From Prinsepia uniflora (lineage: Eukaryota; Streptophyta; Magnoliopsida; Rosales; Rosaceae), in NCBI GenBank assembly GCA_032719365.1, contig CM064873.1:196001-260000 (forward strand): 64,000 nt of DNA. The letters run 5' to 3'. Positions 54,226 through 64,000 of the stretch are shown piece by piece; the stretch's first letter is position 1; each line of letters opens with the position of its first letter. The translations under genes were made by a program, and so were the position numbers. Under the pieces are notes generated by a model. It ran no database searches and was not told the origin of the DNA. It worked only from the letters and a program-made list of their open reading frames with translations.

Positions 54226-56935
54226 GATTCCCTTCTCCTGGAGCTGTAAGCCTGTAATATGTTGACAGATACAAAGGTTACTCCTTCCCCTCTTATTATT
54301 CCTCTGTTGAACGTGGTTGTCCTGCAACAGAAATCCTGGAAGCTTAGAACGCTTCAAAAATCCTGTTAGATAAGGCCTGAGAATGAAGTTGAGTAGCCAT
54401 CCTTCACCAAGACATTATAGTCGGCCACAAAGAAATAAACAAAAGAGACCTGGACAAGGTCTTGTGTTTCATCCATCACCCCTGAGCCTATCTCAAAGAA
54501 CTTGGAGTACAATTAATTTATTTTATGGCTACGAAAGCGAAGAAAAATAAAGACTAATGGTAGTACCGTAGTAAGTAGGGGACTGGGGACGGAGATTAGA
54601 GAGGGAATCTCACAAGCTCTTCCTTCATTCAATGTCAATGCCAATTGAAATCTCACTCTCACAACTCACAAGCTCTTCAATTCAAAGCCTTGTCAACAAT
54701 CTCTGAGACTGAAATAAAGCTCATGAGAAAGCATCAGAACAACAAAATATTGCATTTCTTTCATTTCTTATTCTGGAGTACAGGTAACCATTATTGGAGT
54801 TTTGCTTCTTGACAAAATATCTTCTTCCTCTCACCTCTCTTTACAATGCACACACGAACCAAGAACAGGAGAGAGGGAAGGGTGGTAGTTGGTGAGGGAC
54901 TGAGGGTGGATCCCATTTCAACTGTTGAGACCATTTTTCTCACCATATTACTTTTAATTGATGGTCAGTATTACTTATTATCATATTGCTGATCGTTGAT
55001 TATTATTGAATGAAATCAATCTGTTCTAAATTTCTTATCAACTACGCAAAATTTTGAAATTTAAGTTTCATTCTACCGTAATTAATACAATAGTAATGCT
55101 AACCGAGTGATTAAAGGATGTCTAGGACGATGTTTGAAGATGAAAAATTGTTGGGGAAACTCAATAATCGAGCTAGCTTAACGTAGTTTAGTTGTCATTA
55201 ATGATTTTGTCTCTTGTCTCGTCTCTTGTCATATGTGCTCACTCGTCAATCACCACCATTCACCAGGCCAACACCAACAATAGGGGCTCATCCACATCGT
55301 CGGATCTTTCATTTGTTGGTCACCACGCCAATATAATAGGCTGGGCCGGGCCCCCGGAAGATCAAACTAACCCATACATACCAATACCAGTCAATGTCCC
55401 AGAGAATAGAGACTTCCATTGCAACTTACTTTAATGGTAAGACTTTCTTCAATGATTAGTCCCCTCACTTTAAAACTGCTCACTTCTAATTTCATGATTT
55501 TCCAGTTATGATTGTATACATGCATGTAAAATATACACTAATAATCTTGACCATTAAATGTTAAAATGCTCATTATTTTAATGGTCAAGGTAATATATGT
55601 GTACTTAATGCATGCAATCATTTTCGGAAACTTTCATCTCAAAAGTTAGCTGATTTAATGTGGTGCTTATGTTTGTTTCACTACTTCAGTACTTTAGAAT
55701 TATTTCATTGGTCTCCAAACCCCACATAATCAAGGTTTTACTTCTAAGAAAATAAATTTAAATTGCATCATTACCAAAATGGGGTTGCTATTGGTACTCT
55801 AGGAAAATCATATTGCAGTCTTAGAAGTTCATTTTATCATTTATATTTTAGCAAAGTTGAACTTCAAGTTGAATCTTTTGAAGTGTAATAACAACACTTT
55901 TTAATTTTATTTTTTTAATAAAAGGATATTGGAGAATGAGGATTACGTTATATAAATATTAAGTATTGACTTCATCCGAGAAATGTCGAATTCGAAATCT
56001 CCCACGAATTCGAAATCTCCCATATAATAAGTAAAAAAGAGTAACTAGAACATAAACTAAGCCACATAATAGCACTCTTTAATAAAATCATCAACCTAGT
56101 AACTACTCTTTTTTCCTTCCAGAAGTCCTTATGCCCTCTTTGGTTCACGAGCTTCAATTATGGCGAATGGTTACACAACTATTATTGAGAACTTGTTTTT
56201 TCTTCAACATTGAGGCCAATTATTTGGTGGCTTTTGGAATCCAAAGTTTGACAGGAATGATGCGCTTCTATCGAACAGTTTTAGTAGGCCAACTGATTTG
56301 AAGCCCCGCCAGGCGCCAGTTTGTCCTCTAAATGAATACATTAAATGGAGGCTTCAAAATAAGAAGAGTGAAGAATTTTTTTTTTCTTCGATAATCGAAG
56401 AATGAACTAAAATCAGATCGGAATTCATTACAACCACAAGAGGCAACTGTGCATCAATCAATTTAACAGAATTACAACTATAATTTCACTTGCACAAGAT
56501 ACCCAGCCTTGCAATCAGATGTCCTAAAAAGTGGAAAGTAACTTTTAGGGCATGCCATTGGACAAGGAATGCCGGTGTACTAGTCTACAACCAATGTTTT
56601 ATTATCTTTTTTCCTCTCCCTATAGCAATATAGCATCGCAAAGGAGTCAAAGCACAAGGTTTTCTCTACTAAAAGTAAATTACACAACCACACGATAAGG
56701 TTAAAAATAAAAAAATAATTTTTTCATTATTAAGTGGATACGCATTCTACTATAACCCCCAAAAACATTATTGCCAATAACATAATAAAACGCACGCTCC
56801 TGACTTAAGCGAGTGAACAAATATTACAAGGTAACAAACCACTGCAACTATATATAACAAGCAACTACTTTCGTTGATACCTAAGAACCAATAGCCAGCA
56901 CCACAACATAATAAGTCTTATCTTGCATGTACAAA
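54226..56935. other. Region between the kinesin and membrane-protein genes
   Basis: It contains the 5' leader and presumed promoter of the kinesin gene (a 5'-UTR acceptor at about 54252) and, at its right end, the 3' untranslated part of the membrane-protein gene. A foldback element lies at 55498-55630. The short open frames are not convincing genes. Confidence 0.65.
55498..55630. repeat. Foldback (inverted-repeat) element, MITE-like
   Basis: The left arm (about 55507-55557, including ATGATTGTATACATGCATG and CTTGACCATTAAA) and right arm (about 55575-55621, including TTTTAATGGTCAAGG and CATGCAATCAT) are imperfect inverted copies around a loop of some 18 bp. Transcribed, it would form a long hairpin. 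No target duplication could be settled. Confidence 0.65.
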
Positions 56936-59900
56936 TCAAGACTCTTGGGGAGTCTCAAATCTTGTTGGAGTATCAATGCCCATCATACAGCAAATGCCTG
57001 ATATTAGGATTAGAAGCAAAACAATTCCCTGAATCATTGCAAGAAGAAACAATGTCAGGAATCCGCATTAGTCATTATTTGCATCTGTAAAGAACCACAA
57101 AAACATAAATAGGCCATGCATATTTGTCATTACAAATCCACACATTACTTGGTACTAAATATGTCTGAACACAAATATAATCGCATCTATGGACCAAAAA
57201 GAAAAACGAAAAACATTGGAGAATGTTCCTGGGGACAAGGGCTAATTATAGAGTTTGCGTGGAGTGGGAAAAATACTTCCTTGCAGGGTAAAAAAAGATC
57301 TCAACATTAATTTTAAGCTTCACCAGCTGTTGGTCATGCACCTCCCAATCAGATGAGAATGACCGAAGATATCTTGGACTACAACTGGCTCCAAGAAATC
57401 AGATAGGTCATAGGTGTGGACCAAAAAAAGCTTCAATTACATTGGTGGCTCCAAGAAAGGTCCAATTACACCTTTCAGAAGTACTTTACAAAAAAGAATC
57501 TGAATAAGTCATCCTCCGTATCTAACTAAAAAGGGTTGTTATAAAACAAATGTTCAAAAGAAACATGTTGCTCAAATAAGGAAACTAGAAGCTAAAAACT
57601 CATAAAGAAAAAATACAACGAAAAATGTGGAAGTATACTTACAACTAGAAGTCCCTCTAGAAGTGAAGATTTGAGTTGACAAACTTCATCACAAGCTGTT
57701 GAATTGGCAGATGCATTTCCTGAGGCACTTTCAGCAAGAAACCTTTCTAATTCTCGGTGAGACGGATACTTGATTGACCTGCTAGAATCTGAAACATACA
57801 GAACTCCATATTTTGCCCCAGACTGATCCATGGAACTAATAAGTTTGGAAAAAACTTCACCTGCACATCCAATTGAAATACATTACCAGCGTCAACTTTT
57901 ATAACTTACATGCATTACAACATACTAACAGCTACAATTAGCATACCTTCAGAATGTGTTTGGTCAAGTTCTTTGGAAGACTCAGATCCTTTGTGGCAGA
58001 ATACAACCAAATCTGCTTCCCCATTGGATCTCTTCTCTGTCCCTGAAGCAATATAATCCTGACCAATTTTTCCAAGGAAAAAAATGGAATCAGATCTTTT
58101 GCATAGACACAAAAAGTTCACGATATAATACACATTCGTCAAATTGATTTACATGGAATGACTGCAGGTTTGCAAGCTTTTGAAAGTTTTCACCCTCAAT
58201 AGAGCATGACTCCGAGAAAGCAACATTATTGAATCCCAAATCTTGCACACAAGTCTCTGAAATCCCTGACACCAAAGAATTTTCCATAGCATCCTCCTCT
58301 GTTGCATCAACATAAGGGAAGGCCATGGAAAAATTGGATCCTGTGAAAGATGCCTGTTCAAGAACATAAGATGGTGGCTATTAAAGAAGAAATTTCCTTC
58401 ATGAAATTTAAGCAAATGTCAACGTAATTCCGGAAACTCAGCTTACTTTCAGCAAGTCCACAAGAGCTGGATCAGCATGTTTGTTCGCAGCAATATCTGA
58501 AGATTGTAACTAAGATAAGAAAGGAACTAGTTTAGTTAACCCTAGACATAAACAACAAGGTTTTCACTGTATTTCAATGTCAATAAACCTCATCCAAAAA
58601 GTGAAAGCTGCATCAAGCATAAGTCGTAAGGCTCTGTTTGGTTGTTTGAAAGTGTGAAACTTATACTCAGTCACAAACATCTGGAGGTTAAAATCCAAAT
58701 TTCATTGTACTTTAATAAGGATCCCAGCCGATCGCAGGAGTCAATCTCCCTGATCTGCTGGGCCTAAGTCAACAGAATCATCTCTGATTCTTTTCTACTG
58801 TAAATTTGTATCTATTTGATTCTTTCCTAGTTTAGCTAGATGTACATACCTAGCTTAGCTACCTAGAGTTTATTTAAAGAACTTCTGTATACAATTCTAA
58901 TTAACTGAATATATCGGAAATTTCCATACCTTACATGGTATCAGAGCCCTAAAGCTCCACCGAGCAAACCCTAGGCAAACCCTAATCCAATGGCCGCCCA
59001 AAACATCCCACCACCACCACCAACCGACATCACCCACCGTAATCTACCCTCCCTCATCAGCATCAACACCGCAGCCCAGCTCCCCGTCAAACTCACCTCC
59101 ACCACTTTCTTCCCTTAGCGAAGTGTTCTCCTCTGTGGGTATGACCTCATGGGTTACGTGGATGACACCCATCCCTGCCCACCTGCTGCTAATACCGCAC
59201 TACGTACCCTTTGGATCCGCCAGGACCAGCTTCTCCCCATGCCATTCTGGCATCCATGCCCCCCCAGGTCATCACCCTCATCGCTGCTAAACATCAACTG
59301 ATGCCTAGACCCGCCTCACCCGTCTCTACGCGAGCAAAGCCAGAGCTCGTGTTGGGACTCAAGGAGCGTTTAACCCTCCTTCGCCAGGACTCACGACCAA
59401 TCTCTTTTCCATGAACTCGCAGCAATTGACACACCCTTGTCCGACGACGATCTGCTTCTCCATGTCCTCAATGGCATTGGCCCAGAATTCACCGACCTAG
59501 CCGCTGCTGTAAGGTCCAGAGACACGCTAGTTCCCTTTGAGAACCTGCATGACATGCTAATTCAGCACGAAACAGCAGTCAATCGAGCCGCAACCAACCC
59601 CCCCTCCCTCCACCATCACTGCCAACGCAACCCAAGCAACCTGTGGCCCGTCCTACAACCGCCAAAATTGAGGCCCTTCAGACCAAAGATCCTCAAACCA
59701 GTCCTTTGACAGGCGTGGTGCTTCTTCCCAGCGCTCCGGACAGCCCTACAACAACCAACGCAGGTCCAACAGCATCCAAGGCAATGGCTACCGTGAGTTT
59801 TGCCAATGGTGTGGCACTTAAGGCCACAGTGCTAAGCGCTGTCCCCAGCTCCAACACCCATCCTCTCAGCCCCCCGTGGCTAATCCTACTGTCCAGAGCC

Positions 59901-62900
59901 ACTCCTCTCCTTGGCTCCTTGACTCAGGCGCCTCCCATCATATGACTCCTCACCCTCAACAGCTCTTTGAGGCCACTCATTACCGTGGTCCAGATGATAT
60001 ACTTCTTGGCAATGGTAAAGGGTTGCAAATCACCCACACTGGTAATACGTCCCTACCTTCCCCCCTCCCCCCACTCCTTTCACCTTAGTAACGTCCTTTG
60101 TGTTCCTCATATGACTCGCAATCAGATTTTCGTCTCCTAGTTCAACAAAACTAACCATACTTCCATTGAATTCTTTTCTGATTGATTTCATGTGACGGAT
60201 CTTAGCACGGGGGCGATACTTCTTCAAGGCCAGAGTAGGGATGGTGTGTACGAGTGGTCTCCCCCTTCCCTTCAACAACCTTAAGCTCTGGTGAGTGTGG
60301 TGGTCTCTCCTCACCTATGGCACCGTCGTCTAGGCCATCCTAGCCCAAAAATCCTTCAATCTGTTCTTAAATTATGCTCAATCAATGTAACCTCAAAAAC
60401 TACTGATTTTGTATGTCCTTCTTACTTATGCAATAAAAGCCACAAGCTTCCTTTTGGTGTCTCTTCTCTCACTAGCACCCGCCCACTTCAATTACTGTTT
60501 TCTGTTGTATGGGGTATTGCCCCGTACCATTCTCCTGATGGATTTTCCTACTACGTCATTTGTGTAGACCATTATACCAAGTATACTTGGCTCTACCCTC
60601 TCAAACGAAAATCTAATGTCTTTGCCACCTTTGTCGATTTTAAAAAGCTAGTTGAAAACTACTTCACCACCACCATTGCATCGCTTTACACTGATGGTGG
60701 TGGGGAATTAGTCAAACTCAAAAGTTTCCTCACCTCTCATGGCATAAACCACCTTCTCACTCCTCCCCACACCCCCCCCCCCAATACAATGGCATCGCTA
60801 AACGGCGACACCGCCATGTTGTTGAAACTGGCCCCACCCTCCTTCACCAAGCCAATCTCCCCCTCACCTATTGGCCGTATGCCTTCAAGGCTGCAGTCTA
60901 CCTCATAAACAGGCTTCCCACCCCAATTCTACAAAACACCACTCCCTTCACTGCCTTATTCAACCAGCCACCCAACTACACTAAACTTCGTACCTTTGGC
61001 TGTCTATGTTTCCTGTGGCTTCGTCCCTATACCTCCAACAAAAAGCAACCTCGATCCACTCCCTGCATTTTCCTTGGCTACTCTCTCAATCAAAGTGCCT
61101 ATCTCTGTTTTGATCTCTCCTCTCAAAAGCTTTTTGTCTCCCGCCATGTTCAATTTGATGAATCCACTTTTCCAAGTCTTGACACATCCTCCCATCTCCC
61201 TCACGTCACTTTTAACAACTTTGATGCTTGGCTGTCCACTCTTCCTCCAGTATCCTACCTTCCTCCCTTGGACACCAATGCACCTCCCAACTCACCAGCA
61301 GCGCCTGCCAGATTGCCAACCGCCACAACAGCCCCACAGAACCCCTCAGACACAGCACTCCCGCCCTGTCTTGAAGCAGCACCACCCTCTGCCGGAGTTC
61401 AGTGACAGCCTCACACCACACTAGCCCCCGACAGCCTTCCTCTCAGCCCACCAGCAGCTACAGCCCGCCAACCACCTCCCCTCCGCACTTACACCAAGCG
61501 CCAACCACATTCTAACCCCCCTACCGAACCACTAAACACCTCCCTTGCTCCCCCACCACACCAAGACACCTCCCCTCCTCCCTCCTCACCACCACCACCA
61601 CCACCCACCACCCGCACCCACCCTATGCTAACCGGCACCCAAACAGGCATTGTCCGGCCAGTCCCCAACTATGCCTGGACCACAACCACCCAATCCATCC
61701 CCTCATTAGTTGAGTCAACTTGTGTGTCTCAAGCTGCCAAGGATCCCCGTTGGCACCAAGCCATGTCAGCAGAGATGAATGCTCTTATCCGGAATGACAC
61801 CTGGGAGTTATTACCCCTCACCTAGCCCAAAACATTGTGAGCAACAAATGGGTGTTCAGGATCAAGAGAACCCCCACGGGTGCTGTGGATAGGTACAAAG
61901 CCCGTCTAGTCGCCAAGGGGTTTCACCATCGGCCAGGAGTGGACTACTCAGCCACCTTTAGCCCTGTGGTCAAACCCACCACCATTCGTACTGTCCTCCA
62001 CCTTGCTGTCACTCAAGCCTGGCCCATACGCCAACTAGACGTCAACAATGCCTTTCTTCAGGGCACCCTTCATAAGGACGTACACATGGCACAGCCCACG
62101 GACTTTGTGGATTCTCAACACCCGTCCTATGTTTGCAAGCTTCGCAAAGCCATTTATAGCTTGAAGCAGGCTCCATGGGCCTGGTACCGGGAGCTGTAGT
62201 CATGTCTTGTGTCCCACGGCTTTGCCCCAGCCCCATCTGATGCATCCCTATTCATACTCAGGCAAGCCTCTACTGCCCTCTACTTCCTCGTATATGTTGA
62301 TGACTTAATTGTGACAAGAAACAGCCCAGCACTAGTCTCAAGGTTCATCCAAACCTTGGCAGCCCGTTTTTTGGTCAAGAATATGGGCACCCTTCACTAC
62401 TTTCTCGGAGTTGAGGTTCCGCCCACAGCCACTGGTTCTTTTCCTGTCCCAACACAAATACATTTTGGACCTCCTCACCATGGCATGCATGGATGGCACC
62501 AAACCTGTCTCCACTCCCCTGGCTGTCTCCCCCACTCTCATGCTGTAGGATGGCTCCCCACCCACCGATGCCACCCCTTTTCGGAAGCTTGTGGGCAGCC
62601 TCTAGTACCTCAGTCTCACCCGGCCTGATGTGTCCTTTGCTGTGAATAAACTGTCACAGTTCATGAATGCCCTCATTGAGCAGCATTGGCAAGCCCTAAA
62701 AAGGGGACTTCAATACTTGAAGGGCACGTTGTACTTTGGACTTCACTTGCACTGTACCTCCACCAACCAACTGCATGCAATCTCCCACTCCTACCACACC
62801 CTGCACGCATACTCCGATGCGGATTGGGCTGGCAACCCTGAAGACCACAAGTCCACCACTGCCTACCTTGTCTACTTGAGTGGAAAGCTCATCTCCTGGA

Positions 62901-63878
62901 GCTCCCGCAAACAGTGTGCTGTCTCCAGGTCCTCCACAGAGGCAGAATACCGTGTTGTGGCCTCTATCACCACAGAACTTCTCTAGGTTCAAGCCTTGCT
63001 GCGCGACCTTGGCATCTCCACCACAGGGAAGCCGAACATCTCGTGCTACAACATAGGCACTACATCCTACCGCTCCAATCCCACACTCCACACTCGCATG
63101 AAGCATGTCGAAATTGACTACCACTTTGTTAGAGAACAAGTCAGCCGTGGTCTACTTCAGGTCTCCCACATCTCTACGGACGACCAGCTTGCTGACGCCT
63201 TCACCAAAGCTCTACCCCGGCCACGCTTTCAGCTACTACGCTCCAAGATCGGTGTCACCGACGGCACCACCGTCTTGCGGGGCGTAATAAGGATCCCAGC
63301 AGATCACAGGATATTGAGGATCAATCTCCCTGATCTGCTGGGTCTAAGTCAACAGAATCATCTCTGATTCTTTCCTGCTGTAAATCTGTATCTATTTGAT
63401 TCTTTCCTAGTTTAGCTAGATGTACATACCTAGCTTAGCTACCTAGAGTTTATTTAAAGGACTTCTGTATACAATTCTAATTAACTGAATATATTAGAAA
63501 TTTCCATACCTTGCATACTTCCCTGATCTTTACTTTAAGCTAAGCAAGCAACCTTTTTTGATTCTAAAGGAAAGGTTACTTTTGATACTTAGTGACCCCA
63601 AATCTCATCCCTTTAGAGTAGAATGTCGTTGTATATCAGAAAAGCAGTTACAATTAATTTTAATTCCCATAAAAGATAAAGAAAGACTAGGTAGACATGT
63701 AAGCAACAAGAACAAATTGGCTTGGCAAAGGATTTTGAAATATGAAGCAGACAACATAGGAGTTCGGAACATGTATAGCGAAGTTAGAAGATCAGAGGAA
63801 AACAAAAAAAATTATTACCTCTCTACCAACAAAGACAAGAGCCAACTCCAAAGGCTGATGAAGCTCGCTTCGAGAGCA
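56936..63878 (-). CDS. Single-pass membrane protein, V-ATPase accessory (Ac45/Voa1)-like, 3' part of the gene
   Basis: Six in-phase GT-AG exons are visible (63878-63819, 58509-58447, 58353-58153, 58058-57947, 57860-57643, 57028-56936) giving the C-terminal 248 residues; the 5' exons lie beyond the window. The luminal part includes ELALVFVGRE, NKHADPALVDLLK, DYIASGTEKR, KYGVLYVSD and an N-glycosylation-like NASANSTACDE. Near the end is one hydrophobic helix (GLLVGIVLLLILISGICCMM) and a short tail, GIDTPTRFETPQES. The helix plus TPxRF tail resembles the transmembrane end of V-ATPase subunit S1/Ac45 and yeast Voa1, so a role in V-ATPase assembly in the endomembrane system is plausible but inferred. 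I recall an uncharacterised conserved plant protein with this ending in Arabidopsis. Copia E occupies the first visible intron. Confidence 0.75.
58713..58935 (+). repeat. 5' LTR of Copia E (223 bp)
   Basis: It starts TAATAAGGATCCC and ends CATACCTTACA, followed at once by the primer site. Its start contains a small inverted repeat (CCCAGC-GATC-C-GG with CCCTGATCTGCTGGG), more regular in the 3' copy. Confidence 0.9.
58936..58947 (+). other. Primer binding site of Copia E
   Basis: TGGTATCAGAGC directly follows the LTR end; it is the initiator tRNA-Met type site usual in plant Copia elements. Confidence 0.9.
58990..63284 (+). pseudogene. Copia E gag-pol, inactivated by many stops and frameshifts
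   Basis: The gag starts at ATG 58990 (MAAQNIPPPPP) and is stopped by TAG at 59116, where the family usually has tryptophan. The zinc knuckle near 59801 (CQWCGT, then GHSAKRC) is split by TAA. The protease DSGASHHMT (about 59920) is intact locally. Integrase starts LWHRRLGHPSP (60306); the residue expected as the first catalytic Asp reads Val (FSVVWG), and the frame shifts again near the HTPPPN box. Reverse transcriptase runs in pieces (about 61625-62199 and 62209-62400, with YVDD at about 62297). RNase H (YSDADWAGNPEDHKSTTAYL) is stopped by TAG near 62985 and ends with QLADAFTKALP. The product cannot be functional. Confidence 0.92.
63285..63515 (+). repeat. 3' LTR of Copia E (231 bp)
   Basis: It follows the purine-rich CTTGCGGGGCG and starts TAATAAGGATCCC. 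It has eight bases more than the 5' LTR near position 63315 and ends CATACCTTGCA, before the duplication TACTT. Confidence 0.9.
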
Positions 63879-64000
63879 CTATGTAACCAAAACAAAGGCA
63901 TACTCATAACTTAGAAGACTGATCAATAGTTCAGGTAAAACTTAAAAATAAATAAAACCAAAGAGAACAACTTCACTCTTTTATGTGTTAGTAAGTAACG
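63879..64000. other. Intron sequence of the membrane-protein gene at the window end
   Basis: It is upstream of the exon at 63878-63819 on the minus strand. No further exon could be recognised before the window ends. Confidence 0.5.

Larger units (their letters stand above)
58713..63515 (+). mobile_element. Copia E: complete but mutated Ty1/copia element in an intron of the membrane-protein gene
   Basis: The LTRs are 58713-58935 and 63285-63515. The 5-bp duplication TACTT is at 58708-58712 and 63516-63520. It is inserted antisense to the host gene. The LTRs differ by about ten substitutions in some 220 bp plus one 8-bp gap, so the insertion is much older than elements A and C. The LTRs begin TA rather than TG in both copies and end CA. 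Confidence 0.92.

Noticed and set aside
55192..55434. 80-residue frame between the kinesin and membrane-protein genes
   Set aside because: It lies in intergenic sequence with no motif, no splice context and a starting hydrophobic stretch that looks accidental.
58628..58712. GGCTCTGTTTGG sequence suggesting another MITE start before Copia E
   Set aside because: No matching inverted end or duplication could be found on the other side of Copia E.
63558..63914. 118-residue plus-strand frame at the window end
   Set aside because: It runs antisense across an exon of the membrane-protein gene (63878-63819) and intron sequence, and has no recognisable domain.

Overview
This is nuclear DNA from a flowering plant, probably a eudicot. 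The signs are a multi-exon kinesin-14 gene, an E-class PPR gene, a RICESLEEPER-like hAT transposon, plant Copia and Ty3/gypsy-type LTR elements, and AT-rich intergenic DNA with MITEs. I cannot name the species.

Positions 1-39241 are a dense pile of transposable elements with no host gene. Three long-LTR elements of a related kind are present. Element A (1-6911, cut by the window edge) has LTRs of about 3.07 kb and a 1.66 kb interior with only a gag gene. Element B (13029-39134) has LTRs of about 3.3 kb, and its interior keeps only traces of gag. Element C (23187-32414, minus strand) has LTRs of 3235 bp and an interior with only gag. No protease, reverse transcriptase, RNase H or integrase is recognisable in any of them, which matches the described class of terminal-repeat retrotransposons with a GAG domain (TR-GAG). 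The 5' LTR of B was hit twice. A 6.9 kb hAT transposon (13908-20791) has an 8-bp target duplication and a largely intact three-exon transposase gene. Element C has a 5-bp target duplication. Both empty target sites survive in the 3' LTR of B, so the order of events can be read directly. B itself sits, with target duplication GTACA, in an older LTR remnant. Positions 6912-13028 are a mosaic of related LTR fragments in both orientations.

From 39242 onward the DNA is gene-bearing. A single-exon PPR gene (39904-41601, plus) is followed by a ten-exon kinesin-14-like gene (54225 down to 42929, minus). Its reconstructed exons give an open 922-residue protein. Its introns hold a 5'-truncated Copia element (46036-49597), a PIF/Harbinger-like MITE (45061-45380) and a 706-bp hAT-like MITE with an 8-bp target duplication (53084-53789). 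Upstream on the same strand is the 3' part of a gene for a single-pass membrane protein resembling V-ATPase accessory subunits (Ac45/Voa1-like). Its exons at 63878-63819 and 58509-56936 are separated by an intron holding a whole but mutated Copia element (58713-63515).

I found no CRISPR array, rRNA gene or tRNA gene. The most informative parts are the nested gag-only LTR elements, which form a self-documenting insertion history, and several conserved non-coding modules inside their very long LTRs. All identities were judged by eye; no alignment or database search was run.
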